Positions 45,508 through 55,640 of a DNA stretch of 64,000 nucleotides are shown in pieces. A model generated the notes under the pieces. The model was not told the origin of the DNA. It did no database searches and worked only from the letters and a program-made list of their open reading frames with translations. This DNA is from Pachypanchax playfairii (Eukaryota; Chordata; Actinopteri; Cyprinodontiformes; Aplocheilidae), in NCBI GenBank assembly GCA_006937955.1, contig SSNP01000084.1, positions 2,361,542-2,425,541 of the forward strand. The letters run 5' to 3'. The number at the start of each line of letters is the position of its first letter. Position 1 is the stretch's first letter. The position numbers and the translations under genes are program-made.

Positions 45508-46908
45508 TCAAAAATCATTAAATGCAGCCCAGGTTTCTCTGTATGACGGAACCTCAGTGAAGCCCATGTTTTTAAAGAGCTGGTAGGAGACGGTGTTGTC
45601 CTCTTCTATAAAACAGAACACTGGGTAGCCCTGAGCGTGCAGTTTCTTTGCCAGGCAGCTGATCAGGATTTTGGCATAGCTTTTCCCTCGGTACTCCGGC
45701 AGCGTGAACAACATCCCCATGGAGCAGGACGCGTAGGTCAGAATCCATGACACCGGCTTTCCCTCAGCATGCAGCAGGACGGGAAGTTTGCAATCATGTT
45801 CCGGATCATTCCAGCGGCTCCCGGGTTCTGTCCAAACTTCCATGTCTGATTAACTAAATCCAGGTGTGATTTGTTCAGGGAGTCCACTGAGAGACCTGAG
45901 CTGATACAGAACAGAGTAAACACCTTTTCAGTCCAATTTATGACTGAATTATCTTATAATCAAACTATGAGTATTGTGTTGTACCTGTCTATAGAGGGAA
46001 GCTTGGACACGTCGTCCAGGATCATCATGTGACACAGTGACAGCTGCTTCCAGCGGATATTCTGTTCTGATGCAGCTGCTTTGAAGACTTCCATGAGGGA
46101 AAGACTAGTTCCTTAAACACAAACAATCAACATTCTGCTACAAGAGAAATATTCTGCATTTCAATTTATTTGCCTTATTACTGAATATCCTTATTATTTA
46201 CAGCAAATATCTGAAGTGGAACATTCCAAACTTAATGTAAAGAATGTAAAATAAAATGTTTTATGGTCTGTTGACTGAGAAGTGTAGTAATTTCCTTTTC
46301 ATATGGACTTTGAACGCAATGAGGCAATAAATTAAAATGAAAGACAAAGTTTAACTTGCAAATAAGATGTAATAAAAAAGTCAGAAACTCTGGTGTGTGA
46401 GAAATAGCTACTAAATTAAAAGCTGAAATGAGCCAATAAAAATAAACATGTGTTTACCAAGACAAAGATACCTGCTCCAGTCAATAAGGGAGGAGTTTCT
46501 GATGGCTTCTTTAAGAATGACGTCATCATTTGCAAAAACGAGAGTGTCTTTGAAAAAATCACTTTTCTGCAAGAAAAAAACAGGAAATACGTCACAGTAT
46601 ACACAATGTGCAATATATAGGTGTTCATCAAGCATACCTGTTGATGCTGAGCTTTGCAGATAATTACGCTGAAGTTTGGCCATCTGTCCACTAAAACAAT
46701 GTAAGGATCTGATCTCACCCTGTTTCTGAGGACCAGAAACCCGTAAACCTACAAAATAAAATGCACTACTTTTATTTCCAAGACAATTTAGTTTCTTTAG
46801 GTTTAATTAAGCTCCGACACGTAGTATAATAAACACCTGTTGTGACCGAGGTAAGATTTTTTTCAGTTCATTTTCTGCGATTTTCAGCTGATCTTCTGTC
46901 AGTTCCAT
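45508..46908 (-). pseudogene. Glycine N-acyltransferase-like gene with a frameshift in its last exon
   Basis: GNAT-fold acyl-CoA:amino acid N-acyltransferase family. Five exons parallel the intact neighbour at 48.5-50.0 kb: 46837-46908, 46638-46748, 46458-46566, 45985-46111, 45508-45900. Exons 1-4 are open (MELTEDQLKIAENELKK, VYGFLVLRNR, SLIDWSRYLCLG). The last exon starts in frame with VNQTWKFGQNPG and reaches NFPSCCML, then hits a premature stop near 45741. The acetyl-CoA-binding part (GMLFTLPEYRGKSYAKIL, FCFIEEDNTVSYQLFKNMGF) is intact in another frame. This exon is 393 bp against 400 bp in the neighbour, a 7-bp net deletion near 45766-45775. It may be a recent pseudogene, or an assembly error in an otherwise good gene. 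Splice sites are all canonical. Confidence 0.85.
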
Positions 46909-47560
46909 GTTTATGGAGGAAGTTTTATCAGTGGGCGGTCTTTTCTTTTCCAGTTCGCACTTCCGACACACAAAGCCGTGTAATAACCCAGTAACAATTG
47001 TTGATACCAAATACTTTATTTTTACAAATATAATTTTTTATTTTATTTGTTGCTGAAGATTACAGCAGAATTTATTGAGGTTAAACATGATCAGGATCTT
47101 CAAAAACGCTTTAAATCTTGCCTCAAATTTGCACGACTTTTATTTTGAAAAACCGGGAAAATAAAAAAAAGAAGCAAACATCTGTAGAAGTACATTCATA
47201 TGAAACACTGATAAACAAAGACTGAATTAAATTCCTTTATAACTGCAGTATTATTTACATGCTTAAATGAAAACAATGACATGTCAGACCTGATTTGATG
47301 TAGTGTTTCAATAACATAAAACATATGCAAGTTTCTGCAAAAAAAGTTAAATTTTGACATGTCCGTTTCAGCCAAGCCACTATCAGAGGAGATGACACAA
47401 TGCAGATTAAGCCGATCGGCTCCTCAAACATCTCATGGTATTTTTCAATATATATAATTTTTACTTTGCGTGTCGACTTGCGACATTCCCGCGCTGTCGC
47501 ACATGAAATTACGTATTTTATGTCACAACAAGAAAAATAAGAAATAGAACGCAGTGTCTC
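46909..47560. other. Spacer between acyltransferase-like gene and repeat element
   Basis: No gene was recognised. The AT-rich stretch contains the promoter of the frameshifted gene on its left. Nothing else was seen. Confidence 0.4.
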
Positions 47561-48412
47561 GTAGCAGCCGGCAGAACGTGAAGGTCGACATGGCGGAGAA
47601 TCCAAATAAACGGCCGAGAGACACTTATCGGGAAGTGGATCCTACCACGAAAAAAAAAGAATTCCTGGACGTTCGGCAGAGGGACTATTGGCTAAGAAGG
47701 AAAGTGACCGAAGGAGAAGGCAAACGCGAATTTGTATCGGCGTCGCTTTTCCTCGGTGGAGAGAAGAGATCTGGCTGATGTTCAGGGGTGCATAAGTGGT
47801 CCGCAGGTCCGCACACACTGTCAAAATATAAAATGCGCACCAGATGAAACCCAGAGCGCTGAAGTTCCAGCTGATCAGCTGATTCTGTCTCTATCTGTGT
47901 CAGTTTGTGTCTGTCAGTTTGCCAGTGTAACGGTTTTTCAGTCAGTCAGATCAGTGTAGCTGATTGCAGGATTCTGCATCGTGTCAAAACTGAAAAAATT
48001 CACTGAATAAGACAAATAGATCATTGTGGCCCCAACAGCTGACTAATAAATTTCAACACCAAACTGTTAAATGTAGATTAAAGTGAACAATCAAACCTGT
48101 AAACAATCCAACCTGAACTCTGAAGGTTTTGTTTTTTTTTTACCAGTATTTTTATATTTTACTGGTTTCTCTTGATTTTTTCAACAATGAAATGATATTT
48201 ATTGAAACAAATATAGAGCCAGGTAAAGTAAACAGACTGAATTTGAAGCTTGATTAAGACAGATACCGGTTGGAATAACAACGGCAGAGATAAAGCGGTG
48301 GCAGCTGGGCTTACGTCATATGGAAGCGCCAGCTTTATTGTTATAATGACGCAAAAATTCCGCTAGGGGGCGACAGAAGTTACGCACTATGGCTTTAAAG
48401 CATAATATAAGC
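47561..48412 (+). mobile_element. Repeat-derived element carrying a broken RWRE-type small ORF
   Basis: A frame begins at 47591 with MAENPNKRPRDTYREVD. It runs lysine/arginine-rich, then loses frame; in the next frame it reads RICIGVAFPRWRE near 47730-47768. The same module occurs intact on the minus strand at 53902-54086 (MAETPKKRK ... RINIGPAFTRWREL). The copy ends with 'ggggcgacagaagttacgc' and 'ggctttaa' near 48412, similar to the far end of the 53.6-kb copy. It looks like a dispersed repeat with a small DNA-binding-like exon, now frameshifted. The class is not recognised and the boundaries are approximate. Confidence 0.5.
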
Positions 48413-48495
48413 TGCCATTTCATATTAAAAGATACAAGAAATGGGACCCTTTGGCTTTAACTTTCTTAAAAGCTCTTATTGTGTAAACATGTATT

Positions 48496-49973
48496 TCAAT
48501 AGTTGAACTCAAACCATGCAGCCCTGTAAGAAACATCCTCAATGAAGCCCATGGTTTTGAACAGCTTATTGGACACTATGTTTTCCTCTTCGATGAAGCA
48601 GTAAACCGGGTATCGGTCAGCGTGGAGTTTCTTGGCCATGGTGCTGATCAACGCTTTGGCGTAACCTTTTCCTCTGTGTTCTGGTACAGTGTACAACATC
48701 CCCAAGGCACAGTAATCATACACTAGTATCCACGCCACTGGCTCGCCCTGGATATCCATGATGCAGCATGATGGGAAGTTGCTAATTAGGTTTTTAATGT
48801 TGTTGTAACCCTGTTCATTCCCTCCAAACTTCCAGGTTTTATTCACCATGTCAACATGGGAGAGGTTAAGAGATGAAATCCTTGACTCGAGCTCACTGTA
48901 AAAACCATAAAGCAAAACAGAAACTTTACATATTTTTGACGCAGATTAAAAGTAGTTTTAAAAACCATTTCATTTATTTAGCTCTACCTGTCAACACATG
49001 AAGAGAGCAGCAGGCTGACGTCCGGCAAATACAGAAGTCGCACCATAGTGTAGATTTTGTAATTCACTTTTTTTTCTGAAGATATTTCTTTCAATGTGGC
49101 TGTGTGGGAAATGTCAAACCCTATAGGACAACAGCAGTTTAAATGTGTGCAAAAGTTTTGAACTTTAGAGTTTTAGACTTTCTCGCAACAGTGCTACCCA
49201 CTGTGCCACCGTTTAACTGGTTCATACATTAAATACTATAATTTATAATTATGTAATTTCAAGTATTAACTATGGTGACTAAATATCTGACTAAATATAA
49301 GCAGGTAATGACTAACAGACTAAATGACCTATAGTGCATTAGCTTTTTGTTCTTTCATAACAATGTATCATTTATTAAAGGCTCACCATACTAAATAAAT
49401 AATGTAAAAATTGATCTGAATTAGTAGAAAGAGCTATAAAATGAATGCAATTAATTTTTCTGCAAAATTATAAACTCACCTCCAACTAGGAAACATGTTC
49501 TCCAGTCAATTGTAGTTTCTTCTCTTAGAACTTTCCTTAAAACTTCTTCATCTGTGCTATAAAAAGACACCTTTCTCACCAAATCCAGCGCATGCTTGTT
49601 CTGTAGGTATAACAACAACAATAATAATACAAATAATAATGATGATGAACGCACAATCTAAAGGAGTTTTAACATTTCCAATTTTATACTTGAACGTGAA
49701 CTCACCTTGAGATCTGGTCGGAACAGAATAACTTTAAAATCGGGCCACGAATCAACAAGAACCTCCAACGTACTTGGTTTGTTTCTATTGATACCATAGA
49801 GGAAGCCGTAGACCTAAAAAAAAAAATCACAAATTCAATATTTTTGTTAAAAAATGACAGTTTAATTTCTCAGCTGGACGTCGTAGCTTTATAAGAACCT
49901 TATAAGTCTTCGGTAGGTGTTTCAGCAGAACTCCTTCCGCGACAAGAAGCTCTTCTTCTTTCAGGATCTTCAT
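48496..49973 (-). CDS. Glycine N-acyltransferase-like protein, intact copy
   Basis: Predicted acyl-CoA:glycine (or other amino acid) N-acyltransferase, 278 aa. Five coding exons: 49899-49973, 49706-49813, 49480-49600, 48988-49120, 48496-48895. The N-terminal GLYAT domain includes VYGFLYGINR, VLVDSWPDFKVILFRPD and TTIDWRTCFLVG. The C-terminal GNAT domain includes NKTWKFGGNEQG, NFPSCCIMDIQGEPVAW, LGMLYTVPEHRGKGYAKALI (acetyl-CoA-binding R/Q-x-x-G-x-G/A) and VYCFIEEENIVSNKLFKTMGF. Exon count, phases and motif order equal those of the broken copy 1.6 kb away, so the two are tandem duplicates. Mammalian relatives act in mitochondria or ER in detoxification; substrate and location here are not shown by the sequence. 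Confidence 0.9.
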
Positions 49974-50741
49974 GTTGTATAAACATAGTTTAATTAACAA
50001 CTATTTTGCCAGGAACACAGTTTCTTCTTTGTGTTTATTACAGTTCAACGGATAGACTTTAGCCTTGGTAAATTATTGACAGATGATCAACCTCGTTGAC
50101 AGATTAAAAAACTTCCGGGGTGTATTTCACAAAGCAGGTTTAACCAATGAGTTTATATTAGTAAAGGGGGACATTACAGAAAGTAGCCGAAGTAGGCCGC
50201 CATTTTGAAAAAGGCGAAATGCCGGCTCACAGCTGTGTATAATTGCACCAATCAGTATAAAAAAAACTAAAAATATGACATTTCACGAGTAAGTTATTAG
50301 TGTTATCTACTAAAAGATAACTTGTAGCATATATTTTAAGAGGTTTTGAGCGAATTTATTGTCAGTATATTGGAAATTTAGACAAATCTTGCAGCTATGT
50401 TACAACAATTTATTACAACTACTACAAACCTAACTTATTCAAAGTCAATGTTATCATTAGAATTTACCCCAATTTTTCAAATTTTCTGGCAGAGTAATCT
50501 ATCAAAATATATATTTTTTTAAAGTCACCAGTTTAGTCTATGTATATGACTGTAAGTTATATAATTATGATGTCAAACAATCTGTAGACTGTGTAGCAAA
50601 ACTAATGATGCCACCAATATTATTGATGTGATATTGATTATTTCATGTCATGAGACAAAACATTGCCTGTGTGTATGTACTGTACAGATTTCCAAGAGAT
50701 GACACATACATATAGACACACACACAAAATATATATGACAT

Positions 50742-50821
<80 letters not shown>
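50742..50821. repeat. GATA microsatellite
   Basis: About 20 uninterrupted GATA units lie in the hAT-like element, 68 bp left of the Tc1 insertion. Flanking sequence is rich in TATATA and ACACAC words. Confidence 0.95.
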
Positions 50822-50889
50822 TGTATAAAATATGTGTATTTACATATATTTTCTATATTTTTATATATAAGTATGCGTGTCTGCATATA

Positions 50890-52491
50890 CAGTGGGGCAA
50901 AAAAGTATTTAGTCAGCCACCAATTGTGTAAGTTCTCCCACTTAAAAAGATCAGAGAGGCCTGTAATTTTCATCATAGGTATACCTCAACTATGAGAGAC
51001 AAAATGAGGAAAAAAAATCCAGAAAATCACATTGTCTGATTTTTAAAGAATTTATTTGCAAATTATGGTGGAAAATAAGTATTTGGTCAATAACAAAAGT
51101 TAATCTCAATACTTTGTTATATAGCCTTTGTTGGCAATGACAGAGGTCAAACGTTTTCTGTAAGTCTTCACAAGGTTTTCACACACTGTTGCTGGTATTT
51201 TGGCCCATTCCTCCATGCAGATCTCCTCTAGAGCAGTGATGTTTTGGGGCTGACGCTGGGCAACACGGACTTTCAACTCCCTCCAGAGATTTTCTATGGG
51301 GTTGAGATCTGGAGACTGGCTAGGCCACTCCAGGACTTTGAAATGCTTCTTACGAAGCCACTCCTTTGTTGCCCGGGCGGTGTGTTTGGGATCATTGTCA
51401 TGCTGAAAGACCCAGCCACGTCTCATTTTCAATGCCCTTGCTGATGGAAGGAGGTTTTCACTCAAAATCTTACGATACATGGCCCCATTCATTCTTTCCT
51501 TTACACGGATCAGTCGTCCTGGTCCCCTTGCAGAAAAACAGCCCCAAAGCATGATGTTTCCACCCCCATGCTTTACAGTAGGTATGGTGTTCTTTGGATC
51601 CAACTCAGCATTCTTTCCCCTCCAAACACGACAAGTTGAGTTTCTANCAAAAAGTTCTATTTTGGTTTCATCTGACCATATGATGTTCTCCCAATCCTCT
51701 TCTGGATCATCCAAATGCTCTCTAGCAAACCGCAGACGGGCCTGGACGTGTCCTGGCTTCAGCAGGGGGACACGTCTGGCACTGCAGGATTTGAGTCCCT
51801 GGCGGCGTAGTGTGTTACTGATGGTAGCCTTTGTTACTTTGGTCCCAGCTCTCTGCAGGTCATTCACTAGGTCCCTCCGTGTGGTTCTGGGATTTTTGCT
51901 CACCGTTCTTGTGATCATTTTGACCCCACGGGGTGAGATCTTGCGTGGAGCCCCAGATCGAGGGAGATTATCAGTGGTCTTGTATGTCTTCCATTTTCTA
52001 ATAATTGCTCCCACAGTTGATTTCTTCACACCAAGCTGCTTACCTATTGCAGATTCAGTCTTCCCAGCCTGGTGAAGGTCTACAATTTTGTTTCTGGTGT
52101 CCTTTGACAGCTCTTTGGTCTTGGCCATAGTGGAGTTTGGCGCGTGACTGTTTGAGGTTGTGGACAGGTGTCTTTTATACTGATAACGAGTTCACACAGG
52201 TGCCATTAATACAGGTAACGAGTGGAGGACCGAGGAGCCTCTTAAAGAAGTTACAGGTCTGTGAAAGCCAGAAATCTTACTTGTTTGTTATTGACCAAAT
52301 ACTTATTTTCCACCATAATTTGCAAATAAATTCTTTAAAAATCCGACAATGTGATTTTCTGGATTTTTTTTCCTCATTTTGTCTCTCATAGTTGAGGTAT
52401 ACCTATGATGAAAATTACAGGCCTCTCTGATCTTTTTAAGTGGGAGAACTTACACAATTGGTGGCTGACTAAATACTTCTTTGCCCCACTG
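50890..52491 (-). mobile_element. Near-complete Tc1-like transposon with 213-bp inverted repeats
   Basis: The 1602-bp element is flanked by TA (50888-50889 and 52492-52493). Terminal inverted repeats of about 213 bp (50890-51102 and 52279-52491) begin CAGTGGGGCAAA and differ at few positions by eye. They enclose one full-length transposase gene on the minus strand. This family is common and very similar among teleosts, which I know from experience and did not test here. Structure suggests a recent insertion. It sits inside the hAT-like element. Confidence 0.93.
51106..52128 (-). CDS. Tc1-like transposase, DD34E, open frame
   Basis: Cut-and-paste transposase of 340 aa, the usual Tc1 length, with no stop codon or frameshift. 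It starts MAKTKELSKDTRNKIVDLHQ. Paired helix-turn-helix DNA-binding regions follow (SAIGKQLGVKKSTVGAIIRK and RRDLVNDLQRAG). Then comes the catalytic core: first Asp in IIWSDETKIELF, second Asp in FQHDNDPKHTA, Glu in SPDLNPIENLW, with 34 residues between the second Asp and the Glu. One ambiguous base (N at 51647) makes residue 161 unknown, a few residues after the first catalytic Asp. It acts on the inverted repeats that flank it. Confidence 0.93.
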   Translation of the reverse strand: MAKTKELSKDTRNKIVDLHQAGKTESAIGKQLGVKKSTVGAIIRKWKTYKTTDNLPRSGAPRKISPRGVKMITRTVSKNPRTTRRDLVNDLQRAGTKVTKATISNTLRRQGLKSCSARRVPLLKPGHVQARLRFAREHLDDPEEDWENIIWSDETKIELFXRNSTCRVWRGKNAELDPKNTIPTVKHGGGNIMLWGCFSARGPGRLIRVKERMNGAMYRKILSENLLPSARALKMRRGWVFQHDNDPKHTARATKEWLRKKHFKVLEWPSQSPDLNPIENLWRELKVRVAQRQPQNITALEEICMEEWAKIPATVCENLVKTYRKRLTSVIANKGYITKY

Positions 52492-52697
52492 TATATGTAT
52501 AAAATATAGATGTGTGTGTATATATATGTTAGAAAATAAGCACGTTATGGTGATTTTACTGACCCTCCCAAGCCATCTGTCATTGTTTCCTGCCTTTTTC
52601 AAAATGGCGGCCAACTAAGACTCTCCTATTGACCATATTGGCCAATGTAAACAGCTTGGCATGTCCCCTCTATTAATATAAACTCATTGGGTTTAAC

Positions 52698-53261
52698 AAA
52701 CTCTAAATCAAAACTTGAACTCAAAGTTGACCAACTCTCAGCTGTCAAATTCAGAGTTTTTGATTTCAAAACAGGTGTTAAGCATTAGTTCAGTCAACTC
52801 TGAGTCAAAGTTTACCTGAGTTATACTCGTGCATTAGGATATAAGAAGCCCTCATCAGTGGAACACAGGTAACATGATTCACCATGGCAACCAGTGGACA
52901 AAGGGTTAGCGCCCCCTACTGCTTCCCAGTAGAATTGGATCTTTTAATGACTGCATGTGCAAAAATTGAGCACATTTAAAAAAAGCAGCAGCAGCAAAGA
53001 GAGAGAGATTATGTGGCCGAAAATTGCTGATCTAGTCAACGTGTGAGTATTAATTAGAGGAAATAAAATAAATGTTTGGTCTTGAATGTTCCACTCATTC
53101 AACATTTATATTCAATGTGAGCACACAGGTGCAACCCAACAGGTGCAAAAAGAACGTGGCAGTAGGTAAAAAGGAAATATAAAAATATAGTTTAAACAGG
53201 TGAGGTATCATTTACCTTTTATTTTTTACATTTGATTTACAAGTAGTATGATGTTGTTTAA
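52698..53261. other. Interior of the outer transposon
   Basis: No gene. This is the main surviving body of the outer 50117-53506 element, with 'aactctcagctgtcaaa' and 'gcgccccctactgcttcc' words. Nothing translates convincingly. Confidence 0.55.
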
Positions 53262-53479
53262 CCTCTTAAGCCCCAACATCCCCCAATCGGGGGACTTAGG
53301 GAAATGAAATCACTCATTTATTCTTGTGTTCCATCTTAATTTTCTCTGAGTCAGTGACCTAAATACTGATACTTACACATCTAAACAAATTTCACAAGTG
53401 TTCCCTTTATTTTGACACCAAAACTATTCAAATAGACCTTGTAGATGCAGACCTAAAAAAGGGCTTGGGGCTTAAGAGG
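53262..53479. mobile_element. piggyBac-type MITE with TTAA duplication
   Basis: The 218-bp element has inverted ends CCTCTTAAGCCCCAA (53262-53276) and the complement TTGGGGCTTAAGAGG (53465-53479). TTAA borders both sides (53258-53261, 53480-53483). TTAA duplication with CCY-type ends is the piggyBac signature. It is inserted in the outer transposon, four bases from that element's conserved terminal block. Confidence 0.82.
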
Positions 53480-53599
53480 TTAAACCTGCTTTGTGAAATA
53501 CACCCCTGTTCTATAACTTGGCTCTTCCAGATGTGGTGCTGCACATTAACATGAAAGCTGCTTGGATTTTTAAGTTTTTGTCTTTTATACATAAATATA

Positions 53600-54140
53600 T
53601 ATTTTAAATATTAATTTAAAGCAGTACTTAGGAGCTTTCAGTTTAGGTTTATTTTGGCGGCGCCACTGGACAAAAGCGGTATTATTTTACGTGAACGAAG
53701 CCTGCATTTCCCATGAGCACCAGCGCGTAGCGTCGTAAAATCCAGATACCCAGTCCGCCAGCAGTTGGATTGAACTACATTACATTTCGGTTTCCAGTGG
53801 CTGAGTGAATGAACTGTCAACCTGGTGGCCAGTTATTACTTCCATGCAAATTTCCGAAAGCTGGCATTAGCATTTTGATTTGAGAATAGAAAGATACTTA
53901 CTAGTCCCGCAGGAACAGAGCCACGGCAGCATCAGTCGGAAATCCCTCCTTGACTTTGAGCTCACGCCAGCGAGTGAAAGCCGGGCCTATGTTGATTCTT
54001 GACTGTCCTTTTATCCGGTTACTCTCCCTTTTTCTTTTTTTTGTCTCCTCAGACAAAACTTTTCGTTTTTTCGGGGTTTCTGCCATGTTAGCTGCAGTTG
54101 CGCGTAACAGGTCGCATCGAGTTCCGTGTTTATGACGAAT
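53600..54140 (-). mobile_element. Repeat-derived element with intact RWRE-type small exon
   Basis: The minus-strand exon 53902-54086 encodes 61 residues plus a split codon. It is basic at first (MAETPKKRKVLSEETKKRK), then SRINIGPAFTRWRELKVKEG and TDAAVALFLRD, and ends at a consensus donor (CTA|GTAAGT). No acceptor or second exon was found. The following 300 bp end in 'actgctttaa', resembling the end of the copy at 47.6-48.4 kb. I recall similar RWREL..TDA..A.FLL modules at the N-terminus of many predicted teleost repeat proteins; I cannot name the family. Boundaries are approximate. Confidence 0.55.
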
Positions 54141-54552
54141 GGGGAAAGGGGAAGTGACGTATGCCGAAAAGCAGCCTATCCATTCGTAGTTTTTTGTGTG
54201 GCAGGGTTCCCACCATCCTCCTCAAAGTTGTTTAGTGCCAGTGAAAGCGATACAGACCCCCTCAAGCCATGACAGAGGTGTCATTCAACTTGTTGTAAGT
54301 CGCCATATAATCACAGAAGTTCTGAAACTATTTCATGAAGGTTGAAAAGTTACTTAGTGTTGGTTTAATCTTTATTCTTTTCTGTTTTTCAGGGTTTAAT
54401 CAAACTTTAAGAAGTTCTCATGCAACTTTTTATGTTCCTACGTAAGTACTATCTTATATGATTCAGCTATTTGGGTGAATAAAGATACTAGTACTGTGAT
54501 ACGAAGCATTAAAATGAATAGAATAAAAACAGAAGTTATCTATAAACATATA

Positions 54553-55640
54553 CACTCACCGGCCACTTTATTAGGTACACCATGCTAGTAACGGGTTGGA
54601 CCCCCTTTTGCCTTCAGAACTGCCTCAATTCTTCGTGGCATAGATTCAACAAGGTGCTGGAAGCATTCCTCAGAGAGTTTGGTCCATATTGACATGATGG
54701 CATCACACAGTTGGCGCAGATTTGTCGGCTGCACATCCATGATGCGAATCTCCCGTTCCACCACATCCCAAAGATGCTCTATTGGATTGAGATCTGGTGA
54801 CTGTGGAGGCCATTTGAGTACAGTGAACTCATTGTCATGTTCAAGAAACCAGTCCGAGATGATTCCAGCTTTATGACATGGCGCATTATCCTGCTGAAAG
54901 TAGCCATCAGAAGTTGGGTACATTGTGGTCATAAAGGGATGGACATGGTCAGCAACAATACTCAGGTAGGCTGTGGCATTGTAACGATGCTCAATTGGTA
55001 CCAAGGGGCCCAAAGAGTGCCAAGAAAATATTCCCCACACCATTACACCACCACCACCAGCTTGAACCGTTGATACAAGGCAGGATGGATCCATGCTTTC
55101 ATGTTGTTGACGCCAAATTCTGACCCTACCATCCGAATGTCGCAGCAGAAATCGAGACTCATCAGACCAGGCAACGTTTTTCCAATCTTCTATTGTCCAA
55201 TTTCGATGAGCTTGTGCAAATTGTAGCCTCAGTTTCCTGTTCTTAGCTGAAAGGAGTGGCACCCGGCGTGGTCTTCTGCTGCTGTAGTCCATCTGCCTCA
55301 AAGTTCGACGTACTGTGCGTTCAGAGATGCTCTTCTGCCTACCTTGGTTGTAACGAGTGGTTATTTGAGTCACTGTTGCCTTTCTATCAGCTCGAACCAG
55401 TCTGGCCATTCTCCTCTGACCTCTGGCATCAACAAGGCATTTCCGCCCACAGAACTGCCGCTCACTGGATATTTTTTCTTTTTCAGACCATTCTCTGTAA
55501 ACCCTAGAGATGGTTGTGCGTGAAAATCCCAGTAGATCAGCGGCTTCTGAAATACTCAGACCAGCCATTCTGGCACCAACAACCATGCCACGTTCAAAGT
55601 CACTCAAATCACCTTTCTTCCCCATACTGATTAGAGGACT
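54553..55640 (-). mobile_element. Tc1/mariner-type transposon lacking one end
   Basis: One terminus is clear: CACTCACCGGCCACTTTATT at 54553, 3' of the transposase and preceded by a TATA stretch. The other side, just upstream of the transposase start, lacks the complementary terminus. About 10-20 bp before the ATG the sequence changes into an unrelated dispersed repeat (55632-55730). The copy therefore has an intact gene but only one inverted repeat and should be immobile on its own. Confidence 0.85.
54585..55622 (-). CDS. Tc1/mariner-type transposase, DD36E, open frame
   Basis: Transposase of 345 aa from MGKKGDLSDFERGMVVG to KAKGGPTRY. The frame extends 15 codons upstream into foreign repeat sequence, so the internal Met at 55622 is the likely native start. 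It has an N-terminal helix-turn-helix (SEAADLLGFSRTTISRVYRE), a second DNA-binding region (SISERTVRRTLRQM), and the triad in VAWSDESRFLL, FQQDNAPCHKAG and SPDLNPIEHLW. The spacing between the second Asp and the Glu is 36 residues. There is no stop or frameshift. The element lost its 5' terminus, so any activity would be in trans. Confidence 0.9.
   Translation of the reverse strand, partial: GKKGDLSDFERGMVVGARMAGLSISEAADLLGFSRTTISRVYREWSEKEKISSERQFCGRKCLVDARGQRRMARLVRADRKATVTQITTRYNQGRQKSISERTVRRTLRQMDYSSRRPRRVPLLSAKNRKLRLQFAQAHRNWTIEDWKNVAWSDESRFLLRHSDGRVRIWRQQHESMDPSCLVSTVQAGGGGVMVWGIFSWHSLGPLVPIEHRYNATAYLSIVADHVHPFMTTMYPTSDGYFQQDNAPCHKAGIISDWFLEHDNEFTVLKWPPQSPDLNPIEHLWDVVEREIRIMDVQPTNLRQLCDAIMSIWTKLSEECFQHLVESMPRRIEAVLKAKGGPTRY

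Larger units (their letters stand above)
50145..52689. mobile_element. hAT-like element inserted in the outer transposon, with 8-bp duplication
   Basis: Perfect 16-bp inverted ends CAATGAGTTTATATTA (50145-50160) and its complement (52674-52689) are bordered by the 8-bp direct repeat GGTTTAAC (50137-50144 and 52690-52697). An 8-bp duplication is the hAT signature. Removing the element rejoins the outer repeat. The inner arms include the complementary phrase 'gccgccattttgaaaaaggc' near 50195 and its inverse near 52591-52610. It carries no transposase and is split by a GATA array and a Tc1 element. Confidence 0.8.
50117..53506. mobile_element. Outer DNA transposon of a nested stack
   Basis: Inverted termini GGGGTGTATTTCACAAAGCA at 50117-50136 and its complement at 53487-53506 enclose 3.4 kb. 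With the inserted elements removed, little of its own sequence remains: 50117-50144, then 52698-53261 and 53480-53506. The interior has 'aactctgagtcaaagttt' and 'caccatggcaacc' words typical of a common teleost repeat. No target duplication is clear, so its superfamily is undecided. It is interrupted by a hAT-like element and a piggyBac-like MITE. Confidence 0.68.

Noticed and set aside
45508..45843. Separate short acyltransferase gene starting MEVWTEPGS
   Set aside because: Its first residues are an out-of-frame reading of the frameshifted exon; the real exon begins at 45900 in another frame.
51479..52075. Plus-strand 198-codon frame
   Set aside because: Antisense shadow of the Tc1 transposase on the minus strand.
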